Positions 1 to 5,919 of a DNA stretch of 8,095 nucleotides are shown here, piece by piece. Both the position numbers and the translations under genes were made by a program. The first letter of the stretch is position 1; the number at the start of each line of letters is the position of its first letter. The DNA is from Bacteroidota bacterium (GTDB lineage: Bacteria; Bacteroidota; Ignavibacteria; Kapaibacteriales; UBA2268). Below the pieces are notes generated by a model. That model was not told the DNA's origin, ran no database searches, and worked only from the letters and a program-made list of their open reading frames with translations. Location: NCBI GenBank assembly GCA_017428585.1, contig JAFRQN010000253.1:1-8095 (forward strand), read 5' to 3'.

Positions 1-277
1 AGTTCTAAGAGAACAAAAGAAACTTAAAATCTTACAATATGCACACAGAGTATTTGGTATTAATCAAAAAGATGATTCTGCTATCGATATGGCTATTTCA
101 GCTACAGAATCATTTTTCCGTTCATTAGGATTAGCTACTAGACTTAGTGAACTTGAAGTTGATAAAAGTATTATTGACGAAATAGAAAAACGTTTTACAG
201 AACGCAATTTGCAAATAGGTGAAAACCATAATGTAAATGGAACTATTGCAAAAAAAATTCTTCTAAGTTGTTATTAA
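1..277 (+). CDS. Iron-containing alcohol dehydrogenase, C-terminal fragment (5' end outside window)
   Basis: This is the last 91 codons of a larger gene; the frame is open to the left edge (first full codon at base 2) and ends in TAA at 275-277. The peptide has the typical C-terminus of the group III iron-dependent alcohol dehydrogenases (butanol dehydrogenase/YqhD type): a helix around KILQYAHRVFGI, then AIDMAI..TESFFRSLGLATRLSEL, then a closing helical segment. This part lies in the all-alpha domain. The iron-binding His/Asp residues and the NAD(P) loop lie upstream and cannot be seen. The enzyme would reduce aldehydes to alcohols with NAD(P)H in the cytoplasm, as in fermentation or aldehyde detoxification. 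An internal ATG at 89 could be mistaken for a start, but homology clearly extends to its left. It is convergent with the TonB operon and shares a hairpin terminator with it. The family call is secure; the substrate is not determinable. Confidence 0.88.
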   Translation, partial: VLREQKKLKILQYAHRVFGINQKDDSAIDMAISATESFFRSLGLATRLSELEVDKSIIDEIEKRFTERNLQIGENHNVNGTIAKKILLSCY

Positions 278-298
278 TTATTGAACTTTTTATCCATA

Positions 299-337
299 AA
301 AAAATAGAGCATAGAATAATTCTATGCTCTATTTTTT
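299..337. terminator. Bidirectional intrinsic terminator between convergent genes
   Basis: A perfect 18-base-pair inverted repeat has arms at 299-316 and 320-337 around a 3-base loop, with a core of TAGAGCATAGAA. The left arm begins with six A and the right arm ends with six T, so on either strand the stem is followed by a U-tract. It sits 21 bases after the alcohol dehydrogenase stop and about 48 bases after the tonB stop, so it can end both transcripts. Confidence 0.9.
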
Positions 338-385
338 ATTTTACTTAATAAATTAGTCTCGCAAATTATACGAGCAATCTTAATT

Positions 386-1216
386 TTATTTAAGTTTAAA
401 GACTATAGGAATACTAACCCAGCAACTAGTAGGTTGACCATTCATAACTGCTGGTGTTGCATAACCATAAGCTAATACAGCATCAACTGCAGCTTTATCA
501 AGAGCCTTGTTATCAGAAAATTCTGCAAAAGCCTTTGTAACTTTACCTGTTTTATCAACAAGTGCTCTAACATGTACAGTACCTTCAATATTAGCTTTAC
601 GAGCCATTTCAGGATACTTTACAAGTTGATTTAGTTTTCCTAAATCAAAAGCAGGTTCTTTTTCGACAGGAATAAATTCATCAGGTTCAGGTTCTTTATC
701 TTTAATAGTAGTAACTTCAACCTTTTTATTTTCACCTGTCCAGTCAATATTAGCTGCAAATTGACCCATATCCTCTCCATCACCACCGACTGTACTTGCA
801 CGTGCTTGTACATCTACAGTCGCAAAATCCTTAACATCAGGTGCTATCATTGCATCAGGTACAGGAATAGGATTACCTGCACGAGCAGCAGGACCACTAT
901 TAATAACCACATCTGGCGGTGGTGGTATATCCACACCTGCATCAGCATCCGGCGGTGGTAAATCATCAAGTGTCATTTTCGTTATAGGAGCTACTTTAAT
1001 CTCTTTAGAATTAGCATTTTCTTCTACTTTAGCAGTAATAAAATTTATTAATAAAAATAGAAGAATAAGAATTAAAGCACATAAAGCACCCCTATAAGTA
1101 TTACGACGGATGAAGTATTTTAACTCCGCTGCACCATAAGTAGAAGGAAGAGGAATTTCATCAGCACTAGGCACTAAAACAACATCTTTATTTGCTTTAA
1201 CTTTTAATTTACTCAT
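386..1216 (-). CDS. tonB: Energy transducer TonB
   Basis: This 276-residue protein spans the periplasm and passes energy from an ExbB/ExbD proton channel to TonB-dependent outer-membrane receptors. An N-terminal cytoplasmic stretch of about 40 residues contains YGAAELK. A single membrane anchor follows at about 43-61 (LCALILILLFLLINFI). Next is a Pro- and acid-rich periplasmic linker at about 80-190, with PPP runs at 87-89 and 98-101 and a KEPEPDE segment. The TonB C-terminal domain is at about 191-276, with the signature YPEMARKANIEGTVHVRALVD and an ending in VSIPIVFKLK. The long cytoplasmic tail before the anchor differs from the E. coli type and is familiar from Bacteroidota and Ignavibacteria relatives. 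The ATG at 1216 follows AGGAG and starts 6 bases after the upstream exbD stop, so translation is probably coupled. It is the last gene of the operon and ends before a shared terminator. Which receptors it serves is unknown. Confidence 0.93.
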   Translation of the reverse strand: MSKLKVKANKDVVLVPSADEIPLPSTYGAAELKYFIRRNTYRGALCALILILLFLLINFITAKVEENANSKEIKVAPITKMTLDDLPPPDADAGVDIPPPPDVVINSGPAARAGNPIPVPDAMIAPDVKDFATVDVQARASTVGGDGEDMGQFAANIDWTGENKKVEVTTIKDKEPEPDEFIPVEKEPAFDLGKLNQLVKYPEMARKANIEGTVHVRALVDKTGKVTKAFAEFSDNKALDKAAVDAVLAYGYATPAVMNGQPTSCWVSIPIVFKLK

Positions 1217-1222
1217 TTTTCC

Positions 1223-1789
1223 TTACACTCCTTGCAATTTTTCAATTTCCTCATCTGTTAAAATAGCTATAGTAAATCTACGTTCACGTTTTTTAGGTTC
1301 ACCATTTTCATCCAATTCTTTCATAATTTCTTCAGTAATCTTACCTTCGGCAAGATTAAGTTTATCAAGAATTTGTACTATCAAACCATAAGATGCATCT
1401 TTTGAAACTTTAAGTGCAACTATTAATTTATTACGCACTGCAGGATCGAGGTTTTCTCGTTCTGAAAGTGCTTGAATGTCTTTAAGAACAATAGACTGAG
1501 GATCTTCAGATCCTTTTGCCCAGAATATTTTATTGTCATCCCTTACATAAATAGAAAGAAGTTCAGATTCTCTTACTTCTACTTCCACATCTATTTCAGG
1601 CGGGATAGTCATATCAAGAACTTGTGGCGCTGCCATTGTTGTTGTAAACATAAAGAATGTAAGCAATAAGAATGTAATGTCTACAAGTGGTGTCATATCA
1701 AGATGAAAACCTTGACGTTTAGTCTGCTTTCTATTGCTTTTACCTCTTTTTGGTTTACTTCCGCCACCTAATTGGCCTCCACCAGCCAT
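1223..1789 (-). CDS. exbD: Biopolymer transporter ExbD (second paralogue)
   Basis: This 188-residue inner-membrane protein of the ExbD/TolR family forms the proton path of the TonB motor with ExbB. A basic Gly/Lys/Arg-rich cytoplasmic N-terminus (1-28) precedes the family signature DMTPLVDITFLLLTFFMF at 31-48. Within this single membrane helix, Asp37 is the expected protonatable residue. The remainder is a periplasmic domain of about 135 residues that includes VALKVSKDASYGLIVQILDKL, matching the family's periplasmic fold. It is longer than E. coli ExbD (about 140 residues), with a charged C-terminal extension rich in Glu/Lys. The ATG at 1789 has AGGAG a few bases upstream. It lies between the first exbD (43 bases upstream) and tonB (6 bases downstream). 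The two ExbDs agree only around the membrane helix, so they are old paralogues and not a recent duplication. Confidence 0.93.
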   Translation of the reverse strand: MAGGGQLGGGSKPKRGKSNRKQTKRQGFHLDMTPLVDITFLLLTFFMFTTTMAAPQVLDMTIPPEIDVEVEVRESELLSIYVRDDNKIFWAKGSEDPQSIVLKDIQALSERENLDPAVRNKLIVALKVSKDASYGLIVQILDKLNLAEGKITEEIMKELDENGEPKKRERRFTIAILTDEEIEKLQGV

Positions 1790-1832
1790 ATTTTATCTCC
1801 TTTTTAAGTATTAAAAAAAATTAGCTGGATAT

Positions 1833-2348
1833 TTACTGTTGTTTGTCGGTTACATAACTAAATACTGTAGCTCTGTTTTTCCTCAATATATCCATTGCAT
1901 CATTAATATATTCAAAACGTAATCTTTTATCTGCATCAATAGCAAACAAAGTAGTTGAATTAACAAGTCTCGTATTTTTAACCAATTCGTTTAGAACTTC
2001 TTTAGAAACTTGTAATTGTGCTTTGGATAGCATTTCTTCAGGAATACCTTGTGTATTTTGCCAAACCTTCATTCTATCGGTTTCATTAACAACTTCATAA
2101 TAATATACAGTATCAAAAGTAGTAGTATCTATTGCAATTTTTATAGTTGCAAGATCTCTATCTGGCAATTTTGATGTATCTGAAGGAGTTGTTGCTGGAC
2201 GCTGTACAACAAATTTTTGTTCACTTTCTGCTTGTGTTTTAAATGTTGCTGTAAACATAAAGAACGTAAGAAGCAAAAAAGTAATATCTACAAGCGGCGT
2301 CATATCAATAGCAAAACCGACACGTTTTACTTTTACTTTCTTTGACAC
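1833..2348 (-). CDS. exbD: Biopolymer transporter ExbD (first paralogue)
   Basis: This 171-residue ExbD/TolR-family protein has a short basic cytoplasmic N-terminus (SKKVKVKRVGFAI) and then the signature DMTPLVDITFLLLTFFMFTATF at 15-36, with Asp21 as the expected proton-carrying residue of the membrane helix. The periplasmic part (about 37-171) has the family's fold near the end, with LFAIDADKRLRFEYINDAMDILRKN at about 135-160. The start codon is GTG at 2348, preceded by an excellent AAGGAG at 2356-2361 with 7 bases of spacing, so the rare start is well supported. It is the second gene of the operon, 43 bases after the exbB stop. Two different ExbDs beside one ExbB suggest a heteromeric ExbD pair, as seen in many FCB-group genomes. 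That is inference from gene order. Confidence 0.93.
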   Translation of the reverse strand: MSKKVKVKRVGFAIDMTPLVDITFLLLTFFMFTATFKTQAESEQKFVVQRPATTPSDTSKLPDRDLATIKIAIDTTTFDTVYYYEVVNETDRMKVWQNTQGIPEEMLSKAQLQVSKEVLNELVKNTRLVNSTTLFAIDADKRLRFEYINDAMDILRKNRATVFSYVTDKQQ

Positions 2349-2355
2349 AGTTAAT

Positions 2356-2361
2356 CTCCTT
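2356..2361 (-). promoter_or_regulatory. Ribosome binding site supporting the GTG start of exbD
   Basis: AAGGAG on the reverse strand lies 7 bases before the GTG at 2348. It fixes the start and shows that this genome uses classical Shine-Dalgarno sequences. Confidence 0.8.
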
Positions 2362-2391
2362 AAAATAGTTTATAAAAAAAACTTTATTTAA

Positions 2392-3165
2392 CTATTTTTT
2401 TGTTTTAATTGTGAAAATAGAAGTAATATTCAAAATAGCTTCGTCAATCATATATACGAAACTATCAACTTTTGATGTAAAGAAATTATAAGCAACAATA
2501 CAAATAACAGCTGCAATAAGACCACCGGCTGTATTATATAAGGCTTCAGAAATACCTATTGAAAGTTGTGTTGCAGAAACTGTACCACTATTTGCTAAAG
2601 CTCTAAATGCTCTAATCATACCAAGAGTTGTACCCATAAGACCGACCATGGTAGCAATAGAAGCAATTGTAGAAATAATAACAAGATTCTTTTCTAATAA
2701 TGGTGTTTCCAAATTTAATGCTTCATCAATACTGCGTTGTACTTCACTAATTTTTTTCTCAGGACCAAAGTTATCGTCTTTTTCTACTGCTTTATAACGA
2801 GAAATAGCTGCTCTTAATACATTAGCAACTGAACCACGTTGTTTATCACATTCATCTAATGCTCCGTCTAAATCATCAGCTTCTAATTTTGAAGTAACTC
2901 TTTTGATAAATTTAACAGGATCACTTTTGCCTTTTGCCTTATTAATAGATAAAAAGCGTTCGATAGAATAAACAACAGCTAAAATAATAAAAGAAACTAA
3001 TAAACCAACAAGAATACCACCTGTGTAAATCATACCAAGTGCGTTGATTGGTTCTTCTTTAGCAGCATCAGCAAAGTTTGCTGGATTACCTAAAACTAAT
3101 GAATAAAATGTAAAACCTGCAGCTACTGCTAATGCAATAACTATTACATTTACGTACTTTTTCAT
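2392..3165 (-). CDS. exbB: MotA/TolQ/ExbB-type proton channel protein
   Basis: This is the stator-like subunit that forms the inner-membrane proton channel with ExbD and energises TonB. From the ATG chosen here (257 residues) there is an extra N-terminal membrane segment (about 4-26), a second at about 45-70 ending in YSIERF, a long cytoplasmic loop (about 75-158), and two helices at about 160-185 and 207-230. These last two carry the family core: IASIATMVGLMGTTLGMI, then QLSIGISEALYNTAGGLIAAV. An in-frame TTG at 3183 would add six residues (MELFSF), but it has no ribosome binding site upstream. The only purine-rich site, GGAG at 3178-3181, lies before the ATG at 3165, although its 12-base spacing is long. 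It is first in the operon exbB-exbD-exbD-tonB. The extra N-terminal helix is typical of Bacteroidota-like homologues. A TolQ role cannot be excluded, but the adjacent tonB favours ExbB. Confidence 0.92.
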   Translation of the reverse strand: MKKYVNVIVIALAVAAGFTFYSLVLGNPANFADAAKEEPINALGMIYTGGILVGLLVSFIILAVVYSIERFLSINKAKGKSDPVKFIKRVTSKLEADDLDGALDECDKQRGSVANVLRAAISRYKAVEKDDNFGPEKKISEVQRSIDEALNLETPLLEKNLVIISTIASIATMVGLMGTTLGMIRAFRALANSGTVSATQLSIGISEALYNTAGGLIAAVICIVAYNFFTSKVDSFVYMIDEAILNITSIFTIKTKK

Positions 3166-3183
3166 AAAGGAAAATAACTCCAA

Positions 3184-3407
3184 TAAATTTTAAAAAATAA
3201 ATTTAATTTATATTTATAAAAATTTTTAATTCAAATAAATAAATGATACAATATAAAATAATTATATTATTTTTTTAGAATTTCTATTTACTCTAATATT
3301 CAAAAATACAAATAAATATTATATATTCAAAAAAAAAATAGAAATAGGAACAAAATACACATTGTTTTTTATAAACCAATGGATAAATTATTATTATTTG
3401 TTTTTTA
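3184..3407. other. A/T-rich intergenic region upstream of the TonB operon; no gene seen
   Basis: These 224 bases are nearly all A and T. The TonB operon promoter must lie here or further upstream, but so many TATAAT-like strings occur that none can be singled out. No clear hairpin terminator follows the GyrI-like gene, so read-through into exbB is possible. A 10-base direct repeat (TTGTTTTTTA at 3362-3371 and 3398-3407) is probably chance in such biased sequence. This is the boundary between the core operon and the accessory block. Confidence 0.5.
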
Positions 3408-4040
3408 CTATGATTTCTTTACTGGATGCCTAATAACTGTTTTTAATTTACTTACATCACATTTTCTTGGATCACTTAAATATATTTCATGGTGCATTCT
3501 TTTATCTGTTATATCTAAAGTATAACCTTCTTCTTTCATATACTCATGCATTAATTCAACAGTTTCTGGTTCTGCATCATAACTGCCAATATGCATACAT
3601 TGAACACATTCTCCTTCATCATAAGTAAAAAATTCAACCCTTGAAAAATCTTGTTTTTTCTTTCTTGCCGCCTCTTCAAGTGCCCAATTATAATCTGACT
3701 TTGTTATAAAATCAGGCAGTCTAATAATTGAAATAAATTTTAATTTGTCTTTTTGATTATAATCTATTCCATCTATTCCTTCCTGCCACCATAATCCTTC
3801 AAGTGGAGGAACAACATACTCAAAAAATCCTTTTATTTTATAACTTCCTTTATAACTCATTTTTAATGTATAAGCAATAGTATATAATAAACTCAAAGTA
3901 TTTTGATATTCTCCATTTTCATCATTTGGATTGCCTTGACCTCTTACTGCAATATAATTCATTTTTGGCACTTCGATAATACTTGGTTTATTTTTAGGCA
4001 AATAAAATTCTTTGTATTCTTTTTTATAATCAAAAGACAT
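3408..4040 (-). CDS. GyrI-like small-molecule-binding domain protein
   Basis: This 210-residue cytoplasmic protein belongs to the stand-alone GyrI-like family. It opens with FDYKKEYKEFYLPKNKPSIIEVP, then the first strand MNYIAVRGQGNPND, a GFFEYVVPPLEGLWW segment with paired Trp at 81-82, the strand HIGSYDAEPETVELMHEYM, and the end MHHEIYLSDPRKCDVSKLKTVIRHPV. No DNA-binding domain is present. Family knowledge: GyrI-like domains bind diverse small ligands, and a stand-alone subfamily with an aromatic cage hydrolyses the cyclopropane of DNA-alkylating agents such as yatakemycin and CC-1065. Membership of that subfamily is only suggested here. The start is the ATG at 4040, with GGAG at 4048-4051. 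A TTG at 4097 would add 19 residues that read, in another frame, as a tfoX remnant. That remnant's stop overlaps this start, implying past coupling to a tfoX gene. The protein probably gives xenobiotic tolerance. Confidence 0.85.
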   Translation of the reverse strand: MSFDYKKEYKEFYLPKNKPSIIEVPKMNYIAVRGQGNPNDENGEYQNTLSLLYTIAYTLKMSYKGSYKIKGFFEYVVPPLEGLWWQEGIDGIDYNQKDKLKFISIIRLPDFITKSDYNWALEEAARKKKQDFSRVEFFTYDEGECVQCMHIGSYDAEPETVELMHEYMKEEGYTLDITDKRMHHEIYLSDPRKCDVSKLKTVIRHPVKKS

Positions 4041-4113
4041 AATTATTCTCCATTTTTTTACTCTGCTTCTTAACTGATAGAGACTTGAAGGTTTCAATTA
4101 CAACCTCTTTCAA
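4030..4113 (-). pseudogene. 3' remnant of a second tfoX-like gene
   Basis: Read on the reverse strand from 4113, one frame gives LKEVVIETFKSLSVKK, then QSKK and a few residues to TGA at 4030-4032. This closely matches the C-terminus of the intact TfoX-domain protein in this window, LKEVIIETCKSLPIKK. The DNA also matches: 4075-4117 resembles 4923-4966, sharing ATTGAAAGAGGTT, GAAACCT and CAAGTCT blocks. No start codon or TfoX body remains, and a TAG lies in frame a few codons upstream. The TGA overlaps the ATG of the GyrI-like gene (ATGTCTTTTGA), as expected for a once translationally coupled tfoX-gyrI-like pair. It is probably the residue of a deletion that removed all but about 20 codons. Confidence 0.75.
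4048..4051 (-). promoter_or_regulatory. Ribosome binding site deciding the GyrI-like gene start
   Basis: GGAG (in ATGGAGAATAATTATG) lies 7 bases before the ATG at 4040. It supports this start over the TTG at 4097, and the family N-terminus also begins here. Confidence 0.7.
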
Positions 4114-4177
4114 TATTGGATACTAAATTCTTTACATTTTATATTTTCAGATTTTACATTATATTTTCCACGCAAAG

Positions 4178-4207
4178 ATTATACCATAAAATTGAAAAGG
4201 CTGTAAT
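4178..4207 (-). promoter_or_regulatory. Putative sigma-70-type promoter for the GyrI-like gene
   Basis: On the reverse strand TATAAT (4178-4183) is preceded by TGG, forming an extended -10 (TGGTATAAT). ATTACA (4202-4207) is a 4-of-6 match to a -35 with an 18-base spacer. Transcription would start near 4170, giving a leader of about 130 bases that contains the tfoX remnant. The -35 lies within an arm of the adjacent hairpin. The perfect extended -10 is the best evidence; A/T-rich sequence makes chance matches common. Confidence 0.5.
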
Positions 4208-4231
4208 TCCATTTTCAAAATTACAGCCTTT
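4196..4231 (-). terminator. Hairpin, probable terminator downstream of the bacterioferritin-like gene
   Basis: A perfect 13-base-pair inverted repeat (arms AAAGGCTGTAATT at 4196-4208 and its complement at 4219-4231) surrounds a 10-base loop. On the reverse strand the stem is followed by TTTTCAATTTT, a moderate U-rich tract, about 80 bases after the bacterioferritin-like stop. It overlaps the promoter-like sequence of the GyrI-like gene, so an operator role is an alternative. Confidence 0.65.
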
Positions 4232-4262
4232 CTTAAAGAAATTTCAGACATTTTCATTTTAC

Positions 4263-4292
4263 GATAAATAATAAAAAAACTCATTATTTATC
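4263..4292. repeat. A/T-rich inverted repeat after the bacterioferritin-like gene
   Basis: GATAAATAAT at 4263-4272 is complementary to ATTATTTATC at 4283-4292, with a 10-base loop. On the reverse strand a run of seven T lies in the loop, not after the stem, so this is not a standard terminator. It may stabilise the 3' end of the mRNA or be chance. Confidence 0.35.
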
Positions 4293-4312
4293 ATTAAACT
4301 CTTACTACTATA

Positions 4313-4771
4313 TTACATTTGTCTTAATATCCAGTTTTGTTTTCCAATAGTTTCGATTAGTTCAAGTTGTTGTTCTCCCCAATATAGATCTTCTTCTTCA
4401 TCCTTATAATAGTCTATTAGGATATCATAGGTAGTATAATCGTCTTTTGCAAGTTCAATAATAGTTTTTAACCATTGCAAACCATTCTTAGATATTTGTA
4501 AATCATATTTTATCCATTCTATTGGGTCATAGTATACAGGAGCTTCTTTCTTACACTCTAATTTAACTTCTGCACCTAAGTCAAGAAGTCTATCTATACA
4601 TTTGCCAACATAATCTCTTTCCTCTACTGCATGTTCTGCATACTTTTCTGCAAGTTTTGTATACCCTTTGCCTGCAAATATTTTTGATTGAATTACATGT
4701 CCATCAGCTTGTTGAGCCAAATTTGTAACAATAAATTGTAATCCCTCTAATAATTTTACATTATTTTCCAT
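4313..4771 (-). CDS. Bacterioferritin-like (ferritin superfamily) protein with degenerate ferroxidase site
   Basis: This 152-residue four-helix protein aligns by eye with bacterioferritin (about 158 residues in E. coli) along its length. The best matches are AVEERDYVGKCIDRLLDLGA to the helix B region and DEEEDLYWGEQQLELIETIG followed by KQNW to helix D and the C-terminus. Bacterioferritin oxidises and stores iron through six ligands: E18, E51, H54, E94, E127 and H130. In my alignment E51 and E127 (here E125) remain, while the others become L18, Y54, S94 and D128. The haem-ligand Met52 is Arg. Iron oxidation and haem binding by the classical sites are therefore doubtful; binding to DNA, another metal or a partner is possible. 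The ATG at 4771 has GGAG 7-8 bases upstream. A 139-base gap separates it from the upstream tfoX-like gene, so it may have its own promoter. Superfamily membership is solid; function is open. Confidence 0.8.
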   Translation of the reverse strand: MENNVKLLEGLQFIVTNLAQQADGHVIQSKIFAGKGYTKLAEKYAEHAVEERDYVGKCIDRLLDLGAEVKLECKKEAPVYYDPIEWIKYDLQISKNGLQWLKTIIELAKDDYTTYDILIDYYKDEEEDLYWGEQQLELIETIGKQNWILRQM

Positions 4772-4910
4772 AATATAACTCCATTAAATTGAAAATAAAT
4801 TTAATTATCTTAAAATATAAAAATAACACATTTTAAATTAAAAACAAAATAAAAATAAAAAAATGCATTTTTCAAATAATGTATTTACAATAAGTATTTA
4901 TTATTTATAA
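4772..4910. other. A/T-rich intergenic gap; no gene seen
   Basis: These 139 bases between the tfoX-like and bacterioferritin-like genes are almost all A/T. They include a 14-base palindrome, AAAAATGCATTTTT, at 4859-4872. A promoter for the bacterioferritin-like gene is plausible here, but no element stands out. Confidence 0.4.
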
Positions 4911-5207
4911 TTACTTTTTAATTGGCAAAGACTTGCAGGTTTCTATTATAACCTCTTTCAATAATTCCTTATTATCTACATCAACTAAATACATTGATTT
5001 TGCACCTTCATAAGGAATTTCTTCTACCATATTATACTTTTTATTTGTATCAACTTTTTTAACAAGCAGTCTATTATCATAAATACCACCAAATAAAACT
5101 TTGTTGTAATATAATAGAAATTCTCCCATCATAGATTTACAAGTTATGTTATCCAATAAATCTAATTGTTCTAATATAAATTCCTTAAATTCTTTTGATG
5201 TTGACAT
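4911..5207 (-). CDS. TfoX N-terminal-domain protein
   Basis: This 98-residue protein consists of a lone TfoX N-terminal domain. Recognisable elements are FKEFILEQLDLLDNITCKSMMGEFLLYYN (about 6-34), FGGIYDNRLLVKK with the conserved D-x-R-L-x-V-K strand (about 39-51), the EIPYEGAKSMYLVD segment (63-76), and the closing helix ELLKEVIIETCKSLP. The C-terminal domain of the competence regulator TfoX/Sxy is absent, as in the many short TfoX-like proteins of Firmicutes and other bacteria, whose role is unknown. A competence function should not be assumed. The ATG at 5207 has only A/T upstream and no Shine-Dalgarno, unlike most neighbours. It starts 28 bases after the AlkD-like stop, so co-transcription is likely. 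A remnant of a second copy with nearly the same C-terminus lies near 4030-4113. Confidence 0.85.
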   Translation of the reverse strand: MSTSKEFKEFILEQLDLLDNITCKSMMGEFLLYYNKVLFGGIYDNRLLVKKVDTNKKYNMVEEIPYEGAKSMYLVDVDNKELLKEVIIETCKSLPIKK

Positions 5208-5235
5208 AAATTTAATTTTTTTTATTTTATAATAT

Positions 5236-5892
5236 TTAAATATATTTACTAGCTTCTTTTAAGCTTAAATTATCAATTTTATCTTTATTGTCATTAATAA
5301 AGTTTCTAACCCATTCAGGATTTATTTTTGAATAATCTCTTAAAGCCCAGCCTATTGCTTTGTTAATAAAGAACTCTTTCGAACCAAAATTGTTCTTAAT
5401 TATTTCTGCTAATAATTCTGTATCAGTTTTTTCTTTTAATCCAAGTTGATGTTCTATTGCAGTTCTTTTAATCCAAATATTTTCATCTTTTGACCAATCA
5501 ATCATTAACTTTTTAACTCTTTTATCTTGCAATCCTATATTTCCTATTACCTTACACAAAAAATCAATTGTATCCCACCATGATTTTGTAATTATATATT
5601 CCCTTATTTTTGGTATATCTTCAAAACATACATACTCTTTAACAGCAAGCAGATAATCATATACAAAATATTGCAGTTCTCTATGCTTATCTTCATAACA
5701 TAAATCTAACAAATTCCATTCAATACTTTTATTTGTTTTTGCATGTTTTATAAAAGGTTTTTCTATATCTTTTCGTTTCGGAGCTTGTATTCCATAAAAT
5801 TCAAAATTATTTTTCATATATCTTGCCATAGAAACTGCATTATCTCTATCAGCATTTTTTTCAAACTCTTTTTTTATATTTTCAAAATTCAT
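5236..5892 (-). CDS. DNA alkylation repair protein, AlkD-like
   Basis: This 218-residue all-helical HEAT-like-repeat protein belongs to the AlkC/AlkD glycosylase superfamily. AlkD removes cationic N3- and N7-alkylated purines, and relatives act on bulky yatakemycin-type adducts without base flipping. Residues matching those of B. cereus AlkD are visible: KSWWDTID with W106 and D110 (catalytic Asp113 there), IWIKRTAI with R143 (Arg148), and AIGWALRDYSK with W182 (Trp187). The N-terminal YGIQAPKRKDI and the end LSLKEASKYI match full-length homologues, so the gene looks intact and active. The ATG at 5892 is preceded by AGGTG with 6 bases of spacing. It starts 27 bases after the DUF3795 gene and is followed 28 bases later by the tfoX-like gene, so all three are probably one transcript. 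The nearby GyrI-like protein offers a thematic link to alkylating toxins. Confidence 0.93.
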   Translation of the reverse strand: MNFENIKKEFEKNADRDNAVSMARYMKNNFEFYGIQAPKRKDIEKPFIKHAKTNKSIEWNLLDLCYEDKHRELQYFVYDYLLAVKEYVCFEDIPKIREYIITKSWWDTIDFLCKVIGNIGLQDKRVKKLMIDWSKDENIWIKRTAIEHQLGLKEKTDTELLAEIIKNNFGSKEFFINKAIGWALRDYSKINPEWVRNFINDNKDKIDNLSLKEASKYI

Positions 5893-5919
5893 AATACACC
5901 TGCTTTCAAATTAATATTT

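Noticed and set aside
761..961. Forward-strand open frame rich in Thr/Cys/Ile within tonB
   Set aside because: Antisense shadow of the tonB Pro-rich linker; no ribosome binding site or recognisable domain.
3362..3407. Direct repeat TTGTTTTTTA (3362-3371 and 3398-3407) as an insertion scar or attachment site
   Set aside because: Only 10 bases, low complexity, in near-pure A/T sequence; no mobile gene between the copies.
4038..4097. Extended N-terminus of the GyrI-like protein from TTG at 4097
   Set aside because: The 19 extra residues do not match the family, have no ribosome binding site, and cover DNA that reads as a tfoX remnant in another frame.
4121..4170. Two ATG-TAA minimal start-stop units in the leader of the GyrI-like gene as a regulatory upstream ORF
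   Set aside because: Both have no ribosome binding site and arise easily in A/T-rich DNA; no supporting conservation is visible.
4859..4872. AAAAATGCATTTTT palindrome as an operator
   Set aside because: Simple A-run/T-run palindrome in a region of about 90 percent A/T; expected by chance.
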